Source: an uncultured Clostridia bacterium (GTDB lineage Bacteria; Bacillota; Clostridia; TANB77; CAG-508). Taken from it: a stretch of DNA of 64,000 nt. Position 1 is the stretch's first letter. Each line of letters begins with the position of its first letter. The stretch spans positions 129,376 to 193,375 of the forward strand of contig CAQUUC010000003.1 of the NCBI GenBank assembly GCA_948896235.1, written 5' to 3'. The position numbers and the translations under genes were made by a program. This document shows positions 37,776-46,167 of this stretch, in pieces. A model generated the notes under the pieces. It saw nothing but the letters and a program-made list of their open reading frames with translations. It ran no database searches and was not told where the DNA came from.

Positions 37776-38276
37776 TTACCTCTTTAATTTTTTACTATTT
37801 TTTATTTCTTTATAGCTATACATCGCAAAGATAAATGCTAGTATTACCCATCCAACTGTAATATATATGTCTGCTAAATTAAACTTAGGAAAGTTTATAC
37901 TAGGAAATATATTTAAAAAATCTATAACATATCCTCTTGATAGTCTATCAATTAAGTTTCCAAATCCACCCGCAAGTATAACAAATAATGTGTATAATGT
38001 TGCCTTGTCCATAAAATCTTTTTGCAAATATATAAATCTTATTATAAGTCCTAATACCACAAGATTAGTTATAATAAACATACCAGTATTTCCTTCTCCC
38101 ACTCCAAATGCTCCTCCTGTATTTTGTACTGTGTGTATGTTTAAAATATTAGGTATTAAAGTTACATTTATATTATTTTCAATAATAATAACTTTTGTAA
38201 TTTGGTCTAGCAATAATAAGATAATAGCAATTATTATTGCATAGATTAGTGATTTATTATTCTTTAGTTTTTGCAT
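37776..38276 (-). CDS. lspA: Signal peptidase II (lipoprotein signal peptidase)
   Basis: A 166-residue integral membrane aspartyl protease that removes signal peptides from prolipoproteins. Four membrane segments are visible, with LLLLDQITKVII, NTGGAFGVG, GGFGNLIDRLSRGYVIDFL (first catalytic Asp) and FNLADIYITVG (second catalytic Asp). Normal length. One sense CGG (GCG|GGT) out of phase. Confidence 0.96.
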   Translation of the reverse strand: MQKLKNNKSLIYAIIIAIILLLLDQITKVIIIENNINVTLIPNILNIHTVQNTGGAFGVGEGNTGMFIITNLVVLGLIIRFIYLQKDFMDKATLYTLFVILAGGFGNLIDRLSRGYVIDFLNIFPSINFPKFNLADIYITVGWVILAFIFAMYSYKEIKNSKKLKR

Positions 38277-38313
38277 TGTATGTTCCCCTTTTATTTTCTT
38301 TTACAAAACATAT

Positions 38314-39957
38314 CTATTTTGATAGTCTTTCATATATTACAAAATTATCATCTTTATACAGTTCCTCATAATTATCATCTTGCTCTATAAATAAATTCAT
38401 TTTTGCATTATTAGGTATTAATAAATGTGTAATTTCATATTTATCAAATATATCTTCATAATGTACTGATAATGATGATACATTTAAAAAGTCTGTAAAT
38501 ACGTCTTTATCTTTATCACCATTAAATTCTGGTGTATATAAATCTGCTCTTGAATCTATAAATACAGGTATTCCTTGGTATAATAAATAACTTCCATAAT
38601 TGTATTCATTATATAATCTTATTTCTTCTAAATTTAAATTTTCTTTTACGTATTCTGCTGCTTTCACAGGATATGCTCTTTCATCTACAAATTTATCTTT
38701 TATTTGTGCTTTGCATATGCAAATACTTAATAATACCACAAGTAATATTGTTATTATTTTTCCAAATATATTGCTAATAGCTTTTATAAGACTATCTGTT
38801 CCTGCTGGATCATATTTATTAAATAAATCTGTAATTAGCCTATTTACTGAATATACTCCCAAAATTACTAGCATTGATAACTGTCTTCTAGACATTAAGG
38901 AAAGTATTATTAAGCCTCCTAGCATAAAGAAGTCTTTTAATCTTATTTTGGTATCTGTAAATATTAATATAGATAATACAATTGCAAGTATTGTAAGAGT
39001 ATGAGTATTTTGTATTAATACCATTGGTAAATGTTCATTTATACTTTTGGTTGTATTTCCCTGCATTGTTTTCACAAGATATGTATATGGTGTATCTCCA
39101 AGAGGTGTTAATAGTCCTGTAAATAAGCATATTATCATAATTACAATTAACCATTTTGAATTGTCTTTTCTTTCAATTTTTAACTTATATGGGTGTTCTC
39201 TTCTATATTCTTGATTTTGTTTATACTTTTCGAATTTCTCTTCTATCTTTTTATATGTCTCTTTTAATTTTGTAATCTTTTCTTCATTTCCTTGTAGTTT
39301 TGATAGTTTTTCTATTTTATTTTTTATATTTCTTATTTTAAATTTATATATTAAATGAGAGTCTAATATTAAAGCTATTAGATATTCTACAATATATGGT
39401 AAGAATGGTACAAAATAGAAAGGCCAAACTGCTAAATGAACATTTGCAATAATTATAGGAATAACTATTAATCCTAAAGCATATCTCTTCTTTTTAGTTT
39501 CTATAAATTTTTCTATAAATAGTATTTGTAATGTAAATAATATATATGTAAATAATTGTGCACGTGCTGCTATAAATGCTCCTAACACATACATTACACC
39601 TAGTGTTAATAAAAATGATACTAAATCATTCTTTACAATTTTTTTATTTGTAAAATATATTGTAATTCCTAATATGCAAGATAAAATAATTGTAGATATA
39701 TATATACCAGCCATTCCGCCAATACTATATATAACATAAATTGCTACATCATATAACCAATGAGGATATGTATATGGAATATCGTGAAATGAAAATGGAT
39801 CTTTTGCCATATCAATTCCATTTTGTAATATATGTTCTCCTATTTTTATTGTATAAAATGTATCGTTTTGTAATGTGATTGGTGCTAAAACCGCACTAAA
39901 TATTAATATACATACGATTGCTACTACATTAAATCCTATTTTTGTATTCTTATCCAT
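38314..39957 (-). CDS. Polytopic membrane protein of unknown function
   Basis: A 547-residue protein with about 10-12 membrane segments and a charged cytoplasmic loop (about 210-265, rich in KLKETYKKIEEKFEKYKQ). A C-terminal extracytoplasmic part has RLYNEYNYGSYLLYQGIPVFIDSRADLY. That segment is typical of a widespread family of GT-C-like membrane proteins, sometimes called hypothetical glycosyltransferases. I cannot name a substrate. The frame is complete, and its two sense CGGs (GGC|GGA, GCG|GTT) are out of phase. Confidence 0.7.
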   Translation of the reverse strand: MDKNTKIGFNVVAIVCILIFSAVLAPITLQNDTFYTIKIGEHILQNGIDMAKDPFSFHDIPYTYPHWLYDVAIYVIYSIGGMAGIYISTIILSCILGITIYFTNKKIVKNDLVSFLLTLGVMYVLGAFIAARAQLFTYILFTLQILFIEKFIETKKKRYALGLIVIPIIIANVHLAVWPFYFVPFLPYIVEYLIALILDSHLIYKFKIRNIKNKIEKLSKLQGNEEKITKLKETYKKIEEKFEKYKQNQEYRREHPYKLKIERKDNSKWLIVIMIICLFTGLLTPLGDTPYTYLVKTMQGNTTKSINEHLPMVLIQNTHTLTILAIVLSILIFTDTKIRLKDFFMLGGLIILSLMSRRQLSMLVILGVYSVNRLITDLFNKYDPAGTDSLIKAISNIFGKIITILLVVLLSICICKAQIKDKFVDERAYPVKAAEYVKENLNLEEIRLYNEYNYGSYLLYQGIPVFIDSRADLYTPEFNGDKDKDVFTDFLNVSSLSVHYEDIFDKYEITHLLIPNNAKMNLFIEQDDNYEELYKDDNFVIYERLSK

Positions 39958-40035
39958 CCTTATAATTCTCTCCTTTTACTATAATGCTTGTATTATATCA
40001 AAAAAAAGATAAAAAGCATAGCTTTTTATCTTTTT

Positions 40036-40271
40036 TTATATTTCTACTAAGATAATATCGTCTCCAATACATTTTATGTTTTTCCATGGAATTACAATAT
40101 CGTTATTTCCTGAAAACATATTTAATAATTTATTATTTCCGTGGAACAATTATAGATGTTATTATTCCCGTTTCCAAATCTGCTGTAACATCTTGAACAA
40201 AACCGTAGTCTTCTTCCATCATTTATATTTACTACTTCTTTATGTTTAAAATCTAACCCCTTTTGCCCCAT
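40036..40271 (-). CDS. ylmC: YlmC/YmxH-family PRC-barrel protein, with two CGG +1 recoding sites in 77 codons
   Basis: No conventional frame covers this gene, yet applying two +1 shifts (40203-40205 and 40139-40141) gives a perfect 77-residue YlmC/YmxH protein: KEVVNINDGRRLGFVQDV, LETGIITSIIVPGNNKLL, NDIVIPWKNIKCIGDDIILVEI. The two recoded residues, Gly23 (RLG) and Gly44 (VPG), are the conserved glycines of this family. The out-of-phase CGG in ACG|GGA is read normally. YlmC proteins have a PRC-barrel fold and sporulation-linked expression in Bacillus. The ribosome site GGGGTG lies inside a hairpin directly before ATG 40271. Confidence 0.93.
40139..40141 (-). other. CGG +1 recoding site 2 in ylmC
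   Basis: In-frame CGG after CCA. Gives GGA (Gly44). Zero frame stops two codons on. Confidence 0.95.
40203..40205 (-). other. CGG +1 recoding site 1 in ylmC
   Basis: In-frame CGG after CTA. Gives GGT (Gly23). Confidence 0.95.
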
Positions 40272-40310
40272 AAAAAACACCCCATATATTATATGAGGTG
40301 TTTTTTATTA
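40272..40310 (-). promoter_or_regulatory. Hairpin enclosing the ylmC ribosome binding site
   Basis: On the minus strand AACACCTCATAT pairs with ATATGGGGTGTT, followed by six T and the ATG. The ribosome site GGGGTG is one arm. It could act as a terminator, or it could mask the ribosome site. Confidence 0.5.
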
Positions 40311-40342
40311 TAATGTCATTTAATTATACAATAAATTTTTAA

Positions 40343-40734
40343 TTATTTGCATATTGGTATCCAAATTTCTGTATCTTTTTCATCATATAATTCAAAATCG
40401 ATATTCATACTTTGTTTGTATTCAGATGTACAAAATATTCTTTATATATTTTTGACCATAGTTCATTTATAGCTTCTGCTTTATTTCCTGCACCTTTAAA
40501 TATAACCCATTTACTTTTAGCAACATTAATAATTTCTGTTCCAGGAACTTGTTCATCATTTTCTTGCATTTCTATTCCAATTCCATACTTATATTCTTTT
40601 GCATTATTTGCTCCAACACAAACTCCCAATATACATCTTGTATAATCTTTTACTATCTTCTCATAATTAATATCTTGTTCAAGATTATCTTCAATATAAT
40701 CTAGTGCTTTTTGAAGTTCTACAATATAATTCAT
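40343..40734 (-). pseudogene. Broken AraC/GyrI-like effector-domain gene
   Basis: The N-terminus (MNYIVELQKALDYIEDNLEQDI) matches the first helix of AraC-type regulators. It runs directly into a GyrI-like effector-binding segment (ILGVCVGANNAKEYKYGIGIEM, VPGTEIINVAKSKWVIFKGAG, LWSKIYKEYF), so most of the HTH region is deleted. The end is then broken by a shift in the opposite sense (one base missing near 40425). The expected ending FELYDEKDTEIWIPICK is in another frame. There is no CGG here. It is a true decayed gene and a useful contrast to the recoded genes. Confidence 0.7.
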
Positions 40735-40835
40735 AATATCCTCCCTTTCAAAGATAATTATAGTGCTTATATAGTTTAGCTTCTTGATTTTTCTTGCACA
40801 AGTTTATTTTTTGTCTTTAATTTTAATAATACCAT

Positions 40836-40866
40836 AAAAAACACTTCATATTGAAGTGTTTTTGTA
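40836..40866. terminator. Terminator hairpin
   Basis: aaaacacttc / gaagtgttttt stem after the L,D-transpeptidase stop and before the broken gene. Confidence 0.75.
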
Positions 40867-40878
40867 TATAATTTCATT

Positions 40879-41884
40879 TTATTTTGTTACAGTATTTTTA
40901 TCTGTTATTTGGTTCGATATCTGGTTTTTATTCGTTATACTTGGTGTTGTATTCTCTGGTTTACTTATCTCGTTTTTATTGGTGGTCTCTCCTGCTGTAT
41001 TATCAGGTTTATTTGTATTACTAATTGTATTATTGGGCACCTCTGGTTTTGTAACTGTATTATTCTCATTCTTTTCTGGTGTTTTATAGTTCTTCCAAGG
41101 GTTATTCGAGTTTGGATCAGTTGGATCCCAATTTCTTAAATAATCCTCATATGAAGATATTTTCTTTGCCGATGGTTTTCCAAGTGGTCCTGGATTAGAA
41201 CTACTATAAAATTCAACCTGTGTCCCATTTTTACAATTATCGTATATCCATTTTGCATCTTTAACAGTTAAACGAACACAACCTGCTGACGCAGCCGTTC
41301 CTAACTTATCATATTCCCAATATTCTAAGCTATCTAGTTCCCCTTTTCTTAGATATGGTACTGAATGGAATAATATGTTTCCTTTTATTTGTGTACTATA
41401 ATGTCCCCATACATATCCTTGAAGACGTAACCATTCCCATCTTGCAGGAATTTTATATACCCCAGATGTTGGGGTTGCTTCCCCTGTTGAACATACCATT
41501 GCTTTTACTGGAACTGTATAATCTCCATTATCGTCTTTTTTATATATTGTAACTACTTGTGCTCCATAGTTTACCTTTATATAGTATGTGGGGGTATTAT
41601 CCTTATTAGTTGGTTTATTGGTATAAGTTTTATTATCTTCTTTTTTATTATCTATTACTACTTCATTTTTTGGTATATCTTCACTAATTGTATTTCCGAG
41701 TAGTATCTATCTTATTATTATTTTCTACTATATTTTTATCTTCTTGTTCTTCAAGCATTGGCTGTGCTATTGTTGGTTGTTTGTTATTACTATATATACC
41801 ATAAACAATTCCTCCTATAGCTACTAAAAGTACCATTATCACTATACTTAATATTATAGTTTTTCTGTTTCTTATTAACTTCAT
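40879..41884 (-). CDS. L,D-transpeptidase (YkuD domain), with one CGG +1 recoding site
   Basis: With the shift at 41696-41698 it is a 334-residue exported protein. It has a membrane anchor (about 10-30), a low-complexity Asn/Lys linker in which the site lies, and a YkuD catalytic domain (about 118-230: YYIKVNYGAQVVTIYKKDDNG, VKAMVCSTGEATPT, GNILFHSVPYL, SAGCVRLTVKDAKWIYDN). The catalytic SxGCxR motif is complete. A Thr/Asn/Pro-rich tail follows. It would form 3-3 cross-links or attach proteins to peptidoglycan. I chose ATG 41884 (MKLIRNRK) with GGGG upstream; the frame extends to 41938. Confidence 0.9.
41696..41698 (-). other. CGG +1 recoding site in the L,D-transpeptidase
   Basis: In-frame CGG after ACT. 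Gives GGA (Gly63, in the linker). Zero frame stops at the fourth codon. Without the shift the anchor is severed from the catalytic domain. Confidence 0.9.
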
Positions 41885-41999
41885 ATATAATTCCCCTTTT
41901 TTTAATCTTATGTTTCCTTTTATATTATAGCATAACAATAATTACTTTTCTATGCTATTTTATAAAATTTAGTTTTTAATGTATATTATAAAAAATACC

Positions 42000-42028
42000 T
42001 TGAATTTATACTAAAACTATGTTAAAAT
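42000..42028 (+). promoter_or_regulatory. Promoter for T-box-serS
   Basis: TTGAAT (42000-42005), 17-base spacer, TAAAAT (42023-42028). Confidence 0.6.
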
Positions 42029-42039
42029 ATCAATATTAA

Positions 42040-42265
42040 TAATTAGGCACTAACAAAAGAATAGTACTAACTTTTAGTTTTATATAGAGAGCCTACGGTT
42101 GGTGAAAGTAGGATAAAACATTTTAGGAATCTACTTTTGTTGCTTTTCGTAAAAAACGAAACCAAGTTATGCTAGGTTATAAGCATTTAGAGATACTAGT
42201 TTTCTAGTAATTAAGGTGGTACCACGGATTATATTCGTCCTTATATTTATAAGGGCGTTTTTTGT
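42040..42265 (+). promoter_or_regulatory. T-box leader of serS (probable UCU specifier)
   Basis: The leader has an AGTA-type stem I, the conserved T-box sequence aaggtggtaccacgg (42213-42227) that pairs with uncharged tRNA ends, and a terminator stem (gtccttat/ataagggc, then T run, 42237-42262). A TCT followed by A at 42130-42132 sits where the specifier codon is expected, consistent with tRNA-Ser. High uncharged tRNA-Ser should favour antitermination and read-through into serS. Confidence 0.88.
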
Positions 42266-42284
42266 TTTATAGGGGGTAATAGTT

Positions 42285-43565
42285 ATGTTAGATATTAAAT
42301 TTGTAAGAGAAAATCCAGAACTTGTTAAAGAAAATATAAAGAAAAAATTTCAAGACCATAAACTTCATTTAGTTGATGAAGTTATAGAATTAGATACTAA
42401 AAATAGAACTACTAAGCTAAGAGGTGACGAACTTCGTTCTAAGCGTAATAGTTTAAGTAGTGAAATTGGTATTCTTATGAAAAACGGTGAAAAGGATAAG
42501 GCAGAAGCTATAAAAAAACAAGTCGGCGACATAAATACAGAACTTGTAGAAAATGAAAACTTAGAAGCAAGTCTTGCTATAGAAATCAAAGAAAGAATGA
42601 TGAAAATACCAAATATCCTTCATGAATCTGTTCCTATTGGAGAAGATGACTCTAAAAATGTGGAAGTAGAAAAATTTGGTGAACCAATAGTACCAGATTA
42701 TGAAATTCCTTATCATGCTGATATTATGGAGAGTTTTTCTGGTATAGATTTAGATTCTGCAAGAAGAGTTGCTGGTAATGGATTTTATTATTTAATGGGT
42801 GATATCGCAAGACTTCATAGTGCTGTTATTTCATATGCTAGAGACTTTATGATTAATAAAGGCTTTACATACTGTGTTCCACCTTTTATGATTCGTTCTG
42901 ATGTTGTAACAGGTGTTATGAGTTTTGAAGAAATGGATGCTATGATGTATAAAATTGAAGGTGAAGATTTATACCTAATTGGAACAAGTGAACATTCAAT
43001 GATTGGTAAATTTAAAGATCAAATTTTACAAAAGTCTAGCCTACCATATGCTATGACCTCATATTCTCCTTGCTTTAGAAAAGAAAAAGGAGCTCACGGT
43101 ATAGAAGAACGCGGAATTTATCGTATACACCAATTTGAAAAACAAGAAATGGTTGTTGTTTGTGAACCAGAAGATAGTTATGAATGGTATAACAAAATGT
43201 GGTCTTATACAGTTGAACTATTTAGGAGCTTAGATATTCCTGTTCGTACTTTAGAATGTTGTAGTGGTGACCTTGCAGATTTAAAAGCCAAGAGTGTTGA
43301 TGTAGAAGCTTGGAGTCCAAGACAACAAAAATATTTTGAAGTTGGAAGTTGTTCAAACTTAACAGATGCACAAAGTAGACGTTTAGGTATTCGTATAAAA
43401 GGGGAAAAAGGTAATTATTATGCTCATACTTTAAATAATACTGTAGTTGCTCCTCCTCGTATGCTTATAGCTCTACTTGAAAATAACTATAATGAAGATG
43501 GAAGTATAAGTATTCCAAAGGCATTACAACCTTATATGGGTGGAAAAGAAAAACTAAAAAAATAA
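42285..43565 (+). CDS. serS: Seryl-tRNA synthetase
   Basis: A class II synthetase, 426 residues. The N-terminal helical hairpin that binds the tRNA-Ser extra arm is visible (about 28-100). The core has GNGFYYLMGDIARLH, YCVPPFMIRSDV, LIGTSEHSMIG, FRKEKGAHGIEERGIYRIHQFEK (motif 2) and NNTVVAPPRMLIALLE (motif 3). ATG 42285 follows AGGGGG. Four sense CGG trinucleotides (AAC|GGT, GTC|GGC, CAC|GGT, CGC|GGA) are all out of phase and harmless. It contains CGC, so arginine is encoded by CGN codons other than CGG. Confidence 0.97.
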   Translation: MLDIKFVRENPELVKENIKKKFQDHKLHLVDEVIELDTKNRTTKLRGDELRSKRNSLSSEIGILMKNGEKDKAEAIKKQVGDINTELVENENLEASLAIEIKERMMKIPNILHESVPIGEDDSKNVEVEKFGEPIVPDYEIPYHADIMESFSGIDLDSARRVAGNGFYYLMGDIARLHSAVISYARDFMINKGFTYCVPPFMIRSDVVTGVMSFEEMDAMMYKIEGEDLYLIGTSEHSMIGKFKDQILQKSSLPYAMTSYSPCFRKEKGAHGIEERGIYRIHQFEKQEMVVVCEPEDSYEWYNKMWSYTVELFRSLDIPVRTLECCSGDLADLKAKSVDVEAWSPRQQKYFEVGSCSNLTDAQSRRLGIRIKGEKGNYYAHTLNNTVVAPPRMLIALLENNYNEDGSISIPKALQPYMGGKEKLKK

Positions 43566-43588
43566 AAATATATTAGAAGAGGTTGAAA

Positions 43589-44171
43589 ATGAAAGTTAAT
43601 AATCCTAAATTTGAAGTTTCTGCTGTTAGTACAAAACAATATCCTACTAATGGGTTACCTGAGATAGTTTTAGTTGGAAAGTCTAATGTTGGAAAATCTT
43701 CCTTTGTAAATACTATGATTAATAGAAAATCTCTTGCTAGAACTAGTAGTGAACCTGGTAAAACAAGACAAATTAATTTTTATAATATAGATGATAAATT
43801 TTATTTTGTAGATTTACCTGGATATGGTTATAGTAAAATGTCAAAACTTGAGCAAGAAAAAGTTGGTAAATTTACAGAAGAATATTTAGTTAAACGAAAT
43901 ACTATTTCTCTTATTATTTTTCTAATAGATATTCGTCATAAACCAACTGAAAATGATAGATTAATGCATGATTATGTTATGAGATCTAATTTACCTTTTA
44001 TAGTACTTGCAAATAAAGCTGATAAAATTGCTCCTACAAAAATAGAAGCATATGTTGAAGATATAAAAAAGGAGCTTCGGTATTTCTTTTAGTACAATTC
44101 TTCCATTTTCTTCAGAGAAAAAAATATATACAGATATGGTGTGGGATAAAATAGAAGAATTTATATTTTAA
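43589..44171 (+). CDS. ysxC: Ribosome biogenesis GTPase YsxC/EngB, with one CGG +1 recoding site
   Basis: An essential GTPase for 50S subunit assembly. With the shift at 44078-44080 it is 193 residues, the family length. Motifs: GKSNVGKSSFVNTMI (G1), GKTRQINFYN (G2), DLPGYGYSKM (G3), LANKADKI (G4). After the shift the G5 end reads GISFSTILPFSSEKKIYTDMVWDKIEEFI, matching the expected PFSS and C-terminal W. Without the shift it ends four residues later and loses G5. ATG 43589 follows GAGG. It lies 23 bases after serS. Confidence 0.94.
44078..44080 (+). other. CGG +1 recoding site in ysxC
   Basis: In-frame CGG after CTT. Gives GGT (Gly164). Zero frame stops at the fourth codon (TAG). One of two confirmed sites on the plus strand, showing that the effect is not strand-specific. 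Confidence 0.94.
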
Positions 44172-44211
44172 TTATGAAGTTATTAAATACAGAAAGGACT
44201 GTTTACAAGTT

Positions 44212-44745
44212 ATGAAACTAAATGAAGATAGTGAAATTTTAGCAGAAAACAAAGTTTTAATTTTATATATTTTAAATAAACTTGATAAACCAATAGATAA
44301 TGATAATCTTTTAAAGCTTACATTGTCTATTAAAGAAATGAATTATTTCTACTTTCAACAATTTTTATTAGATTTGCTTGAAAATAAATACATCATTGGC
44401 TATACAGAAGAAGAAAAAACTATGTATAAAATAACAGATTTAGGAAAAGAAACATTAACTCTTACAGAAGATATCTTGCCAGGTATCATGAAACTTCAGA
44501 TTGATAATGCTTTAAATGAAGAAGTAGATGATGTACAATATAAAGACCATGCTTTTTCTGAATTTACTCCAAAAAATGAGCATGAATTTATAGTTACTTG
44601 TAAATTAGTTAAAAATAATGTGACTATTTTTGAAGTAAAATTACAAGCTAGTTCTAGTGAAGAAGCAAAACATATAGCTGAAAAATGGGAAAATAATTAT
44701 GAAGAAATTTATCCTATTATTGTAGATATATTAAGTGGAAAGTAA
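44212..44745 (+). CDS. DUF4364 family protein
   Basis: A 177-residue protein of a family common in Clostridia. The N-terminal half looks like a winged helix (NKVLILYILNKLDKPI, NYFYFQQFLLDLLENKYI, MYKITDLGKETLTL), and the C-terminal half is an alpha-beta region (HEFIVTCKLVKNNVTIFEVKLQ). A transcriptional regulator role is suggested by the fold but unproven. It lies 40 bases after ysxC. Confidence 0.8.
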   Translation: MKLNEDSEILAENKVLILYILNKLDKPIDNDNLLKLTLSIKEMNYFYFQQFLLDLLENKYIIGYTEEEKTMYKITDLGKETLTLTEDILPGIMKLQIDNALNEEVDDVQYKDHAFSEFTPKNEHEFIVTCKLVKNNVTIFEVKLQASSSEEAKHIAEKWENNYEEIYPIIVDILSGK

Positions 44746-44747
44746 AA

Positions 44748-44778
44748 AATAACAACCGCAACTTACGGTTGTTATTTT
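44748..44778. terminator. Bidirectional terminator
   Basis: aataacaacc / ggttgttatt stem with T run, between convergent genes. Confidence 0.8.
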
Positions 44779-45567
44779 TTATTTATTTTCTGTCTTACAT
44801 ATTCATACAAAATTACACTTGTTGCAACTGATGCGTTTAAGCTTTCTGTCTTTCCTAGCATTGGAATTTTTGCTTTTATATCTGCAATATCTAAAATTTC
44901 ATTTGATACTCCATTTGCCTCATTTCCTATTACAATTACTTTTTTATCGTATTCCACATCATATATACTATCTTCAGTTTTAAGTGATGTTGCAACTACT
45001 TTAAATTTATGTTTTTTTATTTCTTTTAGCGTTTTTACTAAATCTTCTGCTACAATTACCTTAACTCTAAATATTGCACCCATTGTTGATCTTACTACTT
45101 TTGGATTATATGCATCTGCTGTTTCTTTTGAAATTATTATTTGGTTTAAACCGCACGCTATCTGCAGTTCTTAATATTGTTCCTAAATTTCCTGGATCCT
45201 GTATTCCATCTAAAACTACAATAACATCTTGATTATAATCTATTGCATCTTCTTTATTTTCTTTTTCTACTACTGCTAAAATTCCTTGAGGATTTGTTAC
45301 TTCCGTTACTGCATTAAATACCTTTTCTGATACATATATACAATTATATTTTGCAATTTCATACATTAATTTTTGTTCTATAGTATTATTTTCTACGCAG
45401 TCTTCGCATACTACTATTGTATCGATTTTAGCTTTTTCTTCTACTGCTTCTTCTATTAGTTTAATTCCTTCAACAATATACTTATTTTCTATTTCTCTAT
45501 ATTTCTTGTCTTTTAATTTTCGTATGTTTTTTATAATTTCATTGTCTTTACTTGTTATAACTTTCAT
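44772..45567 (-). CDS. SpoU-family RNA methyltransferase (TrmH/RlmB-like), with one CGG +1 recoding site
   Basis: With the shift at 45151-45153 it is a 264-residue SpoU/TrmH enzyme (2'-O-ribose methylation of rRNA or tRNA). The N-terminal substrate-binding domain (about 1-95: KYIVEGIKLIEEAVEE) is followed by the SPOUT knot. Motif 1 is LDGIQDPGNLGTILRTADSVG, with the recoded Gly139 where the family usually has Ala-Gly. Motif 2 is VIVIGNEANGVSNEIL. Motif 3 is IPMLGKTESLNASVATSVILYEY. Without the shift the gene splits between motif 1 and the rest. Confidence 0.93.
45151..45153 (-). other. CGG +1 recoding site in the SpoU methyltransferase
   Basis: In-frame CGG after GTG. Gives GGT (Gly139). Confidence 0.92.
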
Positions 45568-45717
45568 AATTCCTCCTTCTTAAATAAACAGCTGTCTATA
45601 TTATACACTATTTCACTATTTTTTAAAACTCATTTTGACCGATTCTTAAATTTGCTTTTTTTCTATTGTTGCTGTATAATTATCTACATAAAAACTTCGA
45701 AAGGGTGGTATAACATA

Positions 45718-46125
45718 ATGAAATATGAAAATCAGTCCCTTTGTAAAGCTTGCGGTGGATACTGCTGTATAAATTGCCCATGCTTTTTTATGCCAGAAGA
45801 TTTTCCTGATTTGACTTTAGAAGGATTATTAAAGGAATTTCGGGAAAAGGATTATTTATGTATTATCGCAAATGATGTTCCTTATATTTCTATGCGAGCG
45901 ACTAATTGGAAAAGAATTGTTCAATTATTTGAAAAAAGAATTACAAATCCATGTATGTTATTAACATCTACTGGATGCACTTTTTCTTATGATGAACGTC
46001 CAACTGGTGGCAAATTATTAATCCCATCTTCTCATGGCTGTTATTCTAAATTAGATGCTATAAGTATATTTCAGGCATGGGCACCATATACAGAAGTTCT
46101 CTTGCAAGTAATGACACATCTTTAA
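45718..46125 (+). CDS. Cysteine-rich YkgJ-like protein with zero-frame CGG
   Basis: A 135-residue protein with clustered cysteines (CKACGGYCCINCPCF near the start, later CMLLTSTGCTFS and GCYSKL), as in YkgJ/UPF0153-type metal-cluster proteins. The function is unknown. Codon 42 is CGG (45841-45843, after TTT, in KEFREKD) and the frame stays open without a shift, so here CGG would mean Arg; a +1 shift would destroy the protein. It is a plus-strand insert between two minus-strand genes, consistent with later acquisition. ATG 45718 follows AGGGTGG. Confidence 0.75.
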   Translation: MKYENQSLCKACGGYCCINCPCFFMPEDFPDLTLEGLLKEFREKDYLCIIANDVPYISMRATNWKRIVQLFEKRITNPCMLLTSTGCTFSYDERPTGGKLLIPSSHGCYSKLDAISIFQAWAPYTEVLLQVMTHL

Positions 46126-46127
46126 AT

Positions 46128-46165
46128 AATTCGTCCCTAAATATAAGTATCTTTAGGGACGAATT
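46128..46165. terminator. Bidirectional terminator
   Basis: aattcgtccctaa / ttagggacgaatt stem, between convergent genes. Confidence 0.8.
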
Positions 46166-46167
46166 TA

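Noticed and set aside
40343..40734. GyrI-like gene as another recoded gene
   Set aside because: It has no CGG, lacks most of the HTH region and its break needs the opposite shift. It is ordinary decay.
42223..42227. CGG in the T-box leader of serS
   Set aside because: It lies in non-coding RNA, within the conserved T-box sequence, so the codon rule does not apply.
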